From Melastoma dodecandrum (taxonomy: Eukaryota; Streptophyta; Magnoliopsida; Myrtales; Melastomataceae): a stretch of DNA of 64,000 nucleotides. Where the stretch lies: the NCBI GenBank assembly GCA_029817715.1, contig JARUPY010000295.1, positions 54,107 through 118,106 of the forward strand, given 5' to 3'. Within the stretch, counting starts at the first letter, position 1. Every line of letters starts with the position of its first letter. This document shows, one piece after another, positions 11,551 through 22,002 of the stretch. The notes under the pieces are model-generated. The model did not search any database. It worked only from the letters and a program-made list of their open reading frames with translations, and was not told the DNA's origin. The translations under genes and the position numbers were made by a program.

Positions 11551-12693
11551 GTTGGCCATCTTAATTCTTTACAGTTGCATCATGTTTACCATCGATGCTC
11601 CTGCTATGTTAATCCTTTGCCACTTACTATAGTGCCGCACATTCACTCCTTGCTAGAATCCAATTTTATGCATACTTCATTCCTCTGCCCCTTTATTCAA
11701 AGCTTTTATTCCAAAAACCTCTTTCTGAGGAGAAAAAAAAAAGGTGGTTTCAGGAAAATTCTCAATGGGCTAAATGGAATTTAATAATTTCATCATCATC
11801 GAATCAATTTCATCTAATATTTCGGCTCGTTTCAACAAAGTATGGGTGATGGGCCTGGACCGGTGGAAAAAGCCCATTATTACCAAGCCGGTGTCTTCCT
11901 CCTGTGTCGAATTTAGGCTCAAGGGCAACTTTTATAGATGAGCCCTCGTTGCTGGGCCCATGGGCCGTCTCGAAAGAATCAGCGGCAGTCCCTCCGCGGA
12001 AAGCAAATCAAAGAAATACAATGAGGAAGAAAGCGGCGAGGCCAGACCGACTGACTTGTCCAGCAGGAAAAGGGCAAAGAAATTACCTCCCGGCGGTTTT
12101 GTTTCCCGTTGGATTCGATCGTTGTCGCCGCTTTTGGGAATTTGGTTGGGTTTCTGGGATTAGGGCTCGGGGTGATCGATTTTGGGGTTGTTTGTCGATT
12201 GATTTGGAGGACACTGTTCCGTGCAATTCCGTCAACCAATGGCTAACTATCAGAACACAGATCAAATACAGCTTCTAACAATCAACAGAACAGCAAATCT
12301 CAATCACATTCAACCAGCAGTCAACAATACAACCGTTCTCCACACCCACACTTCAATCTCCACCTCCGACAGTCCAAGCCAGTTCCTCAGTTCGTACCAC
12401 CGCCTCAGGCGCATTCCTCGACACTCAGACAGTTTTCCGCTAACTGCTCTAACAACCCGACTCCTTCCCTTTTATCTATTTCTTAGCCTTCTTTAGCCAC
12501 TAGGCCCTACGGCCCACATATTACAAAAGCCCAACCCATAAATCCCCTAACTAACGTAAACGGCTATCCCCCAACACACCAACAGTATCAACATCCCCAG
12601 CATCACCAGCTTCTCCTCAGCTCCAGCAACACCAGCTTCTCCCCAGCTGCAGTTAGAGAACAGAATATCATCTCGTAACAGACACTCTCGAGA
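11551..12693. other. Spacer between CCR4 and RPN1 remnants
   Basis: There is no gene here. The 3' part of CCR4 is missing, not merely interrupted. TGGGCC/TGGGCCC motifs near 11,845 and 11,957 and GC-rich leader-like sequence at 12,080-12,210 look like the promoter and 5' leader of the following RPN1 copy. A possible solo LTR interrupts that leader (separate entry). Confidence 0.5.
12215..12576 (-). repeat. Possible solo LTR in the RPN1 5' leader
   Basis: Read on the minus strand, this 362-bp segment starts TGTTGGGGGATAG and ends GGAACA, giving TGTT...AACA-like termini. It contains an AGATAAAAGGGA TATA-like stretch. It separates promoter-like DNA from the RPN1 start codon. I found no clean 5-bp target duplication (left flank GACAC, right flank CACCA), so the boundaries and the identity are tentative. 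Confidence 0.3.
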
Positions 12694-15600
12694 ATGGCGC
12701 CTGGTCCCAACAGGTCCAGCGGCGGCGATGGCGGCAGCGGAGCTTCGGCTTCGAGGGAGGGAGCCACCGTCAAGATTCCCTCTAAGGACCCTAAGAAGAA
12801 GGACGAGGATTTGGTCCGTTTTCACCTGCCCCGTTCTTTCGATTCTTGTATCGGATCGAGGGAATGCTTGAGTTTTGTCGGTGCCCGGTTTCTGGTTTTT
12901 GGTCCACAGTGTTTGGTCGAGCTTCGTGTCGTTTGGGCTCGTCCGTTGTGCTCTTAAGCTTTTCTTGGAGGCGGTTCCCTTTTTTAGGCTTTCACGTGCC
13001 ACTGAATTGAGATTTTCGACGGGTGATTGTGTAGGAAGGATGTGCTTGGGGGATATTTTTCATTACTAAAATAGTTATCGTGGATTGCACAGGGAGGCTG
13101 ACCTAGTCTAGTTGTTTATGTGTGAAAAATTCCCCGTGTAGTAGGAGGAGGACTCGGCGTTGAAGCAGCAATTGGAGTTGTATGTTGAAAGAGTCCGGGA
13201 CCCTAATCCCGGTCTGCAGAAGGTCGCTCACTGGTTGTTCTTTCTTTAATTTTTAAGTGCTCTTATTACTTAGATGGAATTTAATATTGCTTGACTGGTT
13301 CATCCGACTAATCTTATGCAAACATAATTTTCGCATGCACATGTTCTCATCTTGTTATTTGTTTCGACTTCAAACATCAAAATTGTAGTGGATGAAATGG
13401 TGAAAAGATGCTTCACATGAGGGAGTTAAGGCTCTCTGAGAGTCAGAACTCAGAGGGAGAGTGTTTTCTGTGTTTTAGAGCATAGACGAGGCCTAGTTTT
13501 GCTATGAAATCCGTATGACTTAAAAAGTGCTAGGGTAAACACCCTTTGGAGGAGGTTTGTCAATCTGAAATTAGATAGTATTCCATTGACTATTTTTTGT
13601 TCTGTAAGCGTTGTTTACCGGAATTGAAGCATTACGTTTGTCGCCATGTGCATACAATTGTTTTGTAGGCAAGAAATCAGATCTGCCACCAGCTCCATGA
13701 CTTCATTGCCAAAGCCGCTAAAGTTTCTAAGGCCTCATTATGGGACTCTAAAAGCATACTATGAAACAATGCCGGAATCTGATCTTAAGGTTATGTGATA
13801 TTGCTATTCAATCGAGATAGTCCTTTCATAAATGCCAGATGTGTGGTTGTATTAACCTGTTTCTTTTTTAATACAGAGCTATCTAGCTGACATCCTCTCT
13901 GTATTAGCCTTGACAATGTCTGCTGAAGGTGAAAGGGTAATTCCTAGAGCTTTAATTATGCCCTTTAAATGTCTTCTACGAGGCATTTTTATCCGTTATG
14001 ATCTGAGAATATTCTCGAATTCTTTGTTGTCTGATCAGAGACTCGCCAATTAAGTTATGAATGTGTAGTTACACGTGGAGTATCATAGGCGAATCCTTTT
14101 TAAGTAGAGTTTCCTGCATGAGTTGCCTTATCGGTGTGTGTAATTGCTTTGACTTTTCAGGAGAGTTTGAAGTACAGGTTGCTAGGCTCCCGAGGTGATA
14201 TTGGTTCTTGGGGTCATGAGTACGTAAGGTATGGTTCCTGTCTGTTCCTTTTTGTTGCAAAATTTCTTCACTGGAATACCTGTGACATGTTATATTGATT
14301 ACAAAATAACATAGCTTTCAATGTACTAATATGAGGAAAATGTTTTCATGATTTTCATTTTGTAACTCCCTGTCTTAAACTGTATAGCTTAGGTTAAAGA
14401 AAGATTCCTTACCCGAGCTTCATAAAATGTTTCTTCTTCATTATTTCCAGGAGCTGGTGCTGTGAAACAGCATTTCTTCCGGTCTTGCATTTTTCCAAAA
14501 TTGAACATATTTTAATGGGCCGACTCTTTCTTTAGTCAGATTTGACGCCTCTTACGTAATTCTGGTGCATGGTCCTGGATAATTTTCCTTCATGGATTAT
14601 CGTATTTGGAATGTTACGGAACTAGTAAATTGATTTTTTCTATATGATTTAATTTCTCTTTCAGGAACTTAGCTGGAGAGATTTCCCAGGAATATACCAA
14701 GCGCCAGGTAGGGCCATCTATTTTTCTGCTCCATTCCTTTGCTTTCTGTTGGTCTTTCTAACATTTATTTGTCTTCACTGCTCCATGTGATTTTTCTTGT
14801 CCTTTCTGTTATCACAGGGTGAAGAAGCTTCCGTCGATGATCTAATGGAGCTCGTACAACAAATTGTGGCCTTCCATATGCAGGTGATTCTCTTTGATCT
14901 GTTGGTCCTCCTCAACAATGTAATGAGTTGGATGCATTACATTCTAACGAAAGTCTGCCCTACTTGCCTTTTTCCCTTAGGACAGCATAATGCCGAACCA
15001 GAAGCTATTGATCTCCTCATGGAGGTATGGTGGATTTAGATGTAATTCTTTTTAATAAGCCTCTTTTTTAGTCAAGTACTTCTGATAATTTTGATTTCAG
15101 GTGGAAAACCTTGAAATTTTGATGGAGCACGTTGATACTGCAAATTTCAAGAGGACATGCTTATATCTCACTAGTGCGGCTAGGTATTCAAATTTGTTTT
15201 CTGGCCGGTTTTCCGGCGCATTTTTCAGGATTCTATTATAGGTACCTTCCTGGTCCTGATGACGTTGAAGTATTAAGAATTGCTTATAAGATCTACCTAA
15301 GGTTCAAAGAGTATGCGAAGGCTGTTCAGATTGCGCTTTTCCTTGATGATATGGCGGTATTTCTTCTTTTCAAAGGGTCATTCTTGATTATCTGTGAAAT
15401 TGATATGCTCTCCCATATGCGGTTGTTCTTACGTTATTTGCCTGATCTTTCTGTGTATTGTGCTTTTGCAGAAGGTGAAAGAAGTTTTCACATCTTGCGA
15501 TGACCTATTGCAGAAGAAGCAGTTCTGCTACATCCTTGCTCGTCATGTAATATTTCTAATCTGTAAAAGTTAGTTGTATTATTCTCAGGCTTTGTGACTT

Positions 15601-15830
15601 CTTTTGCATCTGCGGATGTTGTAAAGACTGGTGAAAGTATCATTTTTTAACTGTACGTTTGTACTTGTTCTATTTATGCTTTTCCCTGTAGGGCAACACA
15701 TATGAGGTCGAGTAGGAGATGGTTGCAGATGACGATGAGCGGGAAGTCCTACAGTAAATTGTCAACAATTCTAAGTTAAGTGAAGGGTATCTTACCCTTG
15801 CAGCAGGAACAGGTGCAGGAATTGTTGTAA
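12694..15830 (+). pseudogene. RPN1: 26S proteasome regulatory subunit RPN1 (PSMD2), truncated pseudogene
   Basis: About twelve exons match the N-terminal third of plant RPN1, the largest base subunit of the 19S particle and a ubiquitin-receptor scaffold. Landmarks: KIPSKDPKKKDED (exon 1, 12,694-12,813), [100 protein letters not shown] and LSEGYLTLA. Most splice sites are good. Damage: the VALESMR segment after exon 2 is lost; TAG at 15,713-15,715 and TAA at 15,755-15,757 interrupt the exon that should read EMVADDDERE; homology then stops. RPN1 is normally about 890 residues; only about 320 are represented. It lies just downstream of the CCR4 remnant on the same strand, also cut at its 3' end. 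Confidence 0.85.
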
Positions 15831-16363
15831 GCGTGAAACGTATTCTTGGTTTATTTTTTTACCGGGGATAATGACTGCACCTCTCCACAGGGAAATATCT
15901 CTTACAAAGCCTCCAAGATGCTCTTAGATTTTTTATTTTTTTTTTACTTTTTCCTCTTTTTAACTTTCGAAAACGTCCACAGAAATCGTTAGGGATGCCA
16001 CATCAGTCGGTCCCCTGTAACATTACTCCTCCCCCTGTATTCTACATTTGGCGACATGAGTTATCCATGGCTATCTGTTTAATTCCGAAGTCTGTTTTCA
16101 CTTAATCTCCATTGTGTAATGAATAATGAAGCTATCCTGCAACAAGACAAGCGAGTATTTTGAACATGATGAGGTACATTTTTTAAATTCTGAAGTCTTA
16201 ACCCCGCCCTGCATGTCTCTGCCGGGTTTACACAACTTAGAAGGAAAGATAGGGTAATCTACTTCAGGCAACATTTGTATTTGTCCAACAGTTTCATGAC
16301 TATCTGTGAACTTACCTTGGGCCGGAGCAATGGTGAGCATCAAGGTTGATGACTGGTACGTGC
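15831..16363. other. Intergenic
   Basis: AT-rich spacer with poly(T) stretches between the RPN1 remnant and the 3' end of the F-box gene. No gene or repeat is recognised. Confidence 0.5.
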
Positions 16364-18980
16364 TCAGCTTTTGATAAGTGGAAACAATCGTAGCAGGTCA
16401 TCACGGCTTCGTCTCTGAGAAAGCAATAGAAGCAACTACACAAATTCTGACGAGAAAAGCACCACACTAGACGTGGGATACAGTCCATCTTTACCTTGAA
16501 GCCAATGCAACCATTTACATCAAGCGTGGTCATTGATCTTGAGCAAGTTTCTGAGAGGACCTCGAGGCACTTATCACTCACTCCAACTATCCCAAACAAG
16601 CTGCATTATCCATATACTATCATAGATCGCACGGGTGACATAATAAAAGCTAGACATTCTCACATCAGCTACATTTTGATTTGAGCCTCTAGCAGAAATT
16701 TATCAGCATTTAGTTTTGAAGTGAATAGATTTTATTTATCCAAAAACTCCTTATAATGGGAACAAGTTCCTCAACCACTTACACTTGAAGAAAGGTTAGG
16801 GATACCTATGAATGGAAAAAGGATAATTTATACCACAAGAATTCAAGGGAAGTGCAACCTCGTGCAATTGCAATGACTCCAATGTCAGGGACACGCACAC
16901 ACCTATAAAAACCATTTGAAAGCCCAAAGTCATTGTCAAGAATCCACAGGGACAGGGTTTTTCTTTTCTATTTTTATTTTTTTTTTTGGGTGGATCGGTA
17001 AGAGGGGCCGCCCTCCCCCTTACCCCGCTTTATTCCAACCTCTGACTTTCAAAACCTCTAATGCTTGCCTTATCTAAAAAATGACGTGGAAGTTCAGTGT
17101 GATTCACTTTGATAGGCATCCGGGGGGGAGTTACGTCATTTACCATGTCAAGTTGAGAGATACAAGTTTCTTGCACTTGGCAACGCAGGCTAACGCTTCG
17201 TCAGACAGATTCTGCAGAACAGAATGTTCAAGGGTAATTTTTCATTACAAAATGTTGAATCATGCACAGAACACTTGCCTATATATTGCATAGGAATCTG
17301 AGGCTTCACCTGAGCACCACAAAGATCGAGGGACTTCAGAGTAGCCAGCAATGAGATTTTCCTGTATGTTTTGTCTGTAAGACTGAAGAAGAAGTACTTC
17401 AGCCATCAATAGCATAACACACTTATGAGATTGGCTGGATAAGAACCAAAGCAGTACTCGTGCACTATCACTAACCTGGAGAGAGCATATAAATTCAGAT
17501 TCTGGAGATTGGAGCAATTCTCTAGGATATGTTCCAACCCTCTATCCGTTACCTTGATGCAACTGAAAATCAAATTATGGGAGTTCATGTCAATGCGCCC
17601 TGGCTACAACAAGAAATATATTAAACATTGGCGAGCCGCAATAGAAAAAATGTATGTCAGTGATTAAGGACAATATTTGACTAGAAGTATTTAAAAATGA
17701 CGAGGACTTATTTCACTAAGCCATTATCATGATAAGAACTTCCTTCAGCATTCTGGCCAAAGAAAATCCATAAGCTTTTCCAGTTAGATTCTTTCTTACC
17801 GAGTAATGTTCAACAACTCTAACTCGTAATAGTTGGCAGCAATTAATTCCAAACTGGAGTCTGATATATTCTGCATCAACCAAATAAAAGAAGAGCTCCT
17901 GTCAGGGACGCTTCCAGATTAATCCACCAACAGTTCCAATGACTCAAAAAGATAACAAAAACTCGCTGAAAGTTAAACACATTAATGCTTTCAAAAAATC
18001 AAAACCATTGGTCAAGGCATTAAATTTCGAGATATTGAAGGGCTGTCCCTTTTCCATCAAACGACTAATAATCACTGATACTAAACAATGAAAAAGTAGC
18101 ACGTAGGATCATCTAGTAGTAATGCACAATGCACATAGGATAACCAAAAAACATAGGTATAGAGGAGACAAATCTCTTGCCTTGCAGCCACTCAAGTTCA
18201 AATCAACAACCTTTTTGCAGCATCCAACCAGATGCTTTATGCAAGAATCCGTCACCCTGCCATATCAATCACATCTCACTACGAACTCGGGCAGCCATCG
18301 CCAAATAAAAAGGAAAGAAAGTAACATTATATTAAGTGCCCCTCCATTACCTCACATTCCAATACATAGAAAAGACCTTTAGATTAGGGCAGACACTGGT
18401 CACAGCCTCGATACCCCGATCTGATATCTTCTGGCAGCCATTGAGATTCAACACTTCCAAATCCTTGAGACATGCATCAAACTGTCCAAACGGCCGAAAG
18501 GAACCCGGGAATAAACCATTTGAAGAGGATATAATTCAGCAGACCAATTACATTCACATACCCTCATCTTGATTGTCTCAAAAAGTGAGTCCTCGACGTC
18601 GCGAGCGAACTTGAGATCAACATGCTTCACTCGGTCATACCTCGGCTGCCAAGAACATAAAACCAAGATTTCAAGAAATTGCTATGGCGGAACAAGAACA
18701 GCAGGATTCAAAATACAGACCAGGGACAAGGCGTGGATGAGTCGAACTCCGGCAACTGACATCTCTCGCAATTCAATCGCCTGAAACCACAACACTGTAC
18801 ATCATGGGCAGAGCAAACCATGACGAGAATCGATGAATTGAGACAACTAACAACCTGCCACAGAGAATGAGCAGCCAGCAGAGTGCGGTTGATCGACGAA
18901 CTGACGAGCAGCAGCGTAATCAAATCCCGCTGTCGGAGGAGTGACCGGCTGCACACGATCTTCATCACCATGGGGTCCAT
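16364..18980 (-). CDS. F-box/LRR (RNI-like) protein, At3g58530-like
   Basis: About a dozen minus-strand exons, with no internal stop or frameshift seen, encode an RNI-like leucine-rich repeat protein. It is the probable substrate-binding part of an SCF ubiquitin ligase. The start is MDPMVMKIVCS (18,980) with an F-box-like QRDLITLLLVSSSINRTLL segment. It continues with AIELREMSVAG, PRYDRVKHVDL, LEVLNLNGCQKISDRGIEAV, VTDSCIKHL, VDLNLSGCK, LELLNITR, LQNLNLYALS, SLDLCGAQ, LVSLNLTW, VAKCKKL and MTTLDVNGCIGFK, ending RRSRDDLLRLFPLIKS (stop 16,364-16,366). These are cysteine-containing LRRs. The N-terminus is a little short against the Arabidopsis protein, and the last few residues differ. One intron, after ...LNLSGCK, uses a GC donor (AAG|GCAAGA, near 18,180). 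From memory of locus numbers, Arabidopsis At3g58530 lies close to CCR4a (At3g58560), so this pair may be ancestral synteny. Confidence 0.85.
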
Positions 18981-19084
18981 GATGATTTAAATTGATTACG
19001 ATATTGAGCAATTTTGACCTAATTTTTTCTGCTTCCCCGAAGAATCGGCCGCCGTTGTCGACAACGACGGAGGAATGATCTTAG

Positions 19085-19330
19085 GCGCTGGGGAGGTTTG
19101 GTTTCTCCTTCTTCGTCTTTGGGAGGAGTTTCGATTTCAGCAGCAGCGGGGGATAGCCAAAGTGAGGCTGAAATGGGTGAAGAATCCGAGCTTCGACTAC
19201 GTCATCGACGTCGAGACGACCTCAAGAGGATTTTACCTCTCGCTCGAGTGTTAGACCACATCGTGCTAAAGGAAGGCTATCAGAGAGGAAAGTGGATGGA
19301 TCCACATCCATTCGCTCAACTACGGTAGAA
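19085..19330 (+). pseudogene. PORR-domain (organelle RNA-recognition/splicing) gene fragment
   Basis: One plus-strand frame reads IAKVRLKWVKNPSFDYVIDV (about 19,148-19,207). This is the typical start of the PORR domain of plant organelle intron-splicing factors (WTF1/WTF9/RPD1 family; usual motif KVRLKWVKNR.LDHVID). The frame then breaks: ETDLKR continues one base out of register (GAGAC|GACC), and the remaining domain is unrecognisable apart from an acidic tail-like stretch near 19,400-19,480. A full protein would be about 400 residues. It is a remnant in the promoter-side flank of the F-box gene. Confidence 0.55.
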
Positions 19331-20058
19331 GTTGAGAACGGGGTTTCTCTACAGTGGCAAAGGGGTTGATATGATACCCCATGAAGATATATAGACCGAT
19401 CAGGGTGAAAATGAATCAGAACAAGAGGAGTCAGAGGAGGTTGAGTCTGAGCTACGAGGAAATTTTGACAGGAGATGAATCGGAGAAAGAATAATGGTCG
19501 TGAAGACGAGAAAAAAGAAGGGGAATGGATTTGAAGTTCGCTTTCCTAATCAGAAAGGCTGAGAGGCGGCTGCTTTCCTATGCAGCTGTGGCATGGCCGT
19601 GTGCATCACCATATCATCCTCAATGATGAAAAATTATCTTCCTGATCAGATGATCTTCCCGAAAGGAGATGATAGTCCGCCGTTCTTCTGTCGAACTCGC
19701 TGATTCTAATGCTTTTTTCTTCGACATTGTTATTGTTGTGATCAGTTAAAGGGCGGCAACATGGTGGCGGTTGATTCTTCAGTGAATCTTGGCCTTAAAA
19801 CATGATTGAGAAACACCTTTGCCATTTGCTCTCCTAACATGTTCAGACTGATAACATGAAAATGTTCACAGCATAATCCTGGAAAGAAGCCATCAGCTAA
19901 AATAGCAAGTATATAAACAAGACATGTTCGATCGCAACCAAATCCTCCTCCCTACAATGAACCTACAATGACGACTACTGGTTAACAAAACAGAAAAAAG
20001 CAAAATGCAAATATGTACATGCAACCTTAGAAATTCGCAATAGATTTCCTTCGGCCCA
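19331..20058. other. Spacer, possible decayed PORR 3' part
   Basis: Acidic-coding-like sequence (GAA/GAG rich, 19,400-19,480) could be the end of the PORR gene. The rest is ordinary AT-rich spacer before the 3' end of the DUF1640 gene. No independent gene is seen. Confidence 0.4.
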
Positions 20059-20766
20059 TCACATGACGAAACAGCGAATAACCGCAGCGGTAAACGCGGG
20101 TACGAATACAATCGTACCAACAAAATATTTGATCATATCATACCTGACGTCCTCTAATTTCGCAATCAGCTCATGTTTCATGGTGCCTATATCGACTCTA
20201 AACTCACGTTCGATAGCTTCCAGTCGTGCATTTAGCACACCTGCCAATTTAACAATCTTCATATCTGTCACATTCATCTCATATCTGGGAAAAAAATGAA
20301 TGATTAATATTTATATTATACTAAAATAATCATATAGACAATTCAAGATACATAAACATACAGCAAATCGGTTCGTATCTTTTCCATGTTGGCCCCTACT
20401 TTCTCTACTTCATGTTGTGAGTTAGAAGCATAAAGTTTCTGCCATCAATAAAAGATAAACATGAAAGCAAATATAAATTATGGAGAAAATACAATAGCAA
20501 ACATAAACATACCTACCTGATCAGTTTTCTTTACGAAATTATCGGAAACTTTCTCGAATGTGGCATTGGCAGCTTCGCTGATAGCCGAAGAAATGACCTC
20601 TGCGTGTTTGGAAGGCAAACCTTGGTCTTCCAAACTCATTGCCTACACGACAAAACCACAACGAATCAATATAGGATTGGTATCCATCGGAAATCAAACA
20701 CCTTATCTTACCAGAGTCATTGTGTCTATAAGGCACGTGCGCTTTCCGGTAGCATGAGAATAATGC
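20059..20766 (-). CDS. DUF1640 family coiled-coil membrane protein (FMP32/CCDC90-like), 5' exon not identified
   Basis: Four exons join in frame: 20,712-20,766 (HYSHATGKRTCLIDTMTL), 20,517-20,642 (AMSLEDQGLPSKHAEVISSA...VKKTDQ), 20,362-20,438 (KLYASNSQHEVEKVG...), 20,059-20,284 (YEMNVTDMKIVKLAG... to a stop). All inner junctions are GT-AG and phases match. The order fits plant DUF1640 proteins: a short LIDT-like box, a QG(L/V)PSKHAE segment, a coiled coil, then a C-terminal membrane segment (MIKYFVGTIVFVPAFTAAVI). The family sits in mitochondrial membranes and is related to MCU regulator MCUR1. The first exon with a targeting peptide is not evident. The exon at 20,766 needs two preceding bases to complete its codon, while the L21 exon upstream ends in phase 0, so a simple L21 fusion would be out of frame unless that exon is skipped. 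Confidence 0.7.
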
Positions 20767-21099
20767 CTAAAACCCTATCAAGACAACAAAAGCTTACTTA
20801 TTTCTCTGCAAGTCAATTACCAAAAAACAACCGATGGATTCTCTCGATAGTTTCCCTCAATAAATCAAATTCTTAAAACTATTACCAAGAATCTAGGAAA
20901 TAACGAGCAAAAGTACATTATCCCCTTACTCCCCATATTCCTCTGCCTCAAAATCCATTTCTTTTTCCTCAAGCGATTCAATTCGCTTGAGACCAACATA
21001 AAGCCAAAAACCATAAATGCTTCTTGATCTCGATGCACTGATCCCAACAGGAACCCAAAATACTAAACAATCGAATCAAATGCCATTTTCACCCCAGAC

Positions 21100-21336
21100 C
21101 TGTTTGTTGATCTCGACTCCGATGGCGCCCTTGGTGACGTTCCAGACGCTGCCGGTGCGGCCGTGGTAGACCTTGTGGGACATGCCCTTGTGGATGGCGC
21201 CATCGACCTTAACGTCGACATACTCGCCGATCTTGTAGGTGCGAAGGTAGGTGGAGAGGGGGATGTAAACCTTCGTCAAAAAGGGACGGGCGAAGAGATC
21301 CCTCGTCCTCGACCTCAGCCCGTGCCCCGCTCGCAT
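21100..21336 (-). pseudogene. RPL21: 60S ribosomal protein L21 (eL21), first exon only, copy 2
   Basis: The frame reads [19 protein letters not shown] and ends GVEINKQ with a CAG|GTCTGG donor at 21,099-21,098, just as in copy 1. A longer in-frame ATG lies at 21,363. Changes at normally fixed residues (MRAGHG for [14 protein letters not shown] for [18 protein letters not shown]) indicate relaxed constraint. The rest of eL21 is absent; DUF1640 exons follow 333 bp downstream. Together with copy 1 this shows a duplicated L21-exon/DUF1640 unit. Splicing directly to the exon at 20,642 would be in frame (phase 0 to GCA ATG AGT) and would make a fusion protein of about 220 residues; this is an inference. 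Confidence 0.75.
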
Positions 21337-21339
21337 TGC

Positions 21340-21552
21340 TCTTCCACTCAGCGTCTCTCGCACCAGGAAAACCCTAGGCCTCCGGCGGTTTTATATGGTC
21401 GGCTATATTGGGTTAGGGTCAGGGTCTGATGTTGGGCTTGTGGTATTTTGGGCTTTTGGTCCATTGGGCTTATGGATAGGCCGCCTTTGTCCTATTGACT
21501 AGATTCCCGTGCGTTGTTGTTGGGCGGGAGCTGTGGCGGCTAGAGGAGAAAG
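21340..21552. promoter_or_regulatory. Bidirectional promoter between L21 exon copy 2 and an NST1-like exon
   Basis: The short divergent spacer holds a degenerate telo-box (AAACCCTAG near 21,369) and several TGGGCY site II motifs at about 21,435-21,475. These match the promoter of L21 copy 1 and suit growth-regulated housekeeping genes. A gene starts on the plus strand at 21,553. Confidence 0.5.
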
Positions 21553-22002
21553 ATGCCTGGGTTAGCGGATAGGAATAATTACGACCAATTGTTGAGCGGT
21601 AGTAATATTAATCTTAATGTTAATAATAATAACGGGGCGTCGACCAAGGGGTTCTGGTCGAGGAACCCGGATGTCGTCAGCTATAATCATCTGCAGAAGG
21701 TATTTGTTTGGATCTTTCGAAGGATTCGTTTTTGGCTCTTGATTGGTTGGGGATGGATTGCCAGTGGATCAGATTCAGTTTCTGTGGGCCTTGAGCCGTT
21801 CTATGTTGGTTAAGATTCGATTGATATAAAGAACATATTAGATCTTGCCTGTTGGTGCTGACTTCAGGACCATGCTCCGATATTATCAGCTGGGAGCTTC
21901 GTTGTGACGGCTAACCGGAGATGGACTGTCAATGGTGTGGAGATTATCACTGAATATTTAAGTCAGTTCAATGCATTTTGCACGAATAGGATAGAAGGTT
22001 GA
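21553..22002 (+). CDS. First exon like NST1-like stress-response protein, joined to an unidentified exon
   Basis: Exon 1 (21,553-21,699) encodes MPGLADRNNYDQLLSG, an Asn-rich stretch, then GFWSRNPDVVSYNHLQK and an AAG|GTATTT donor. Plant genes annotated as stress response NST1-like start with a similar MPGL...GFWSKHRDDVSYNQLQK. The expected continuation (FW.ELSPQARQ.LL) is absent. Instead a good acceptor (CTTCAG) opens an in-frame segment, DHAPILSAGSFVVTANRRW (from 21,868), that ends at TGA 22,000-22,002 and that I do not recognise. The combined protein would be about 93 residues. It may be a gene truncated by rearrangement, or a chimera; the function of the NST1-like family in plants is poorly known. 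Confidence 0.5.

Noticed and set aside
12547..13002. 151-codon minus-strand frame
   Set aside because: Antisense to RPN1 exon 1 and its leader; low-complexity and without family similarity.
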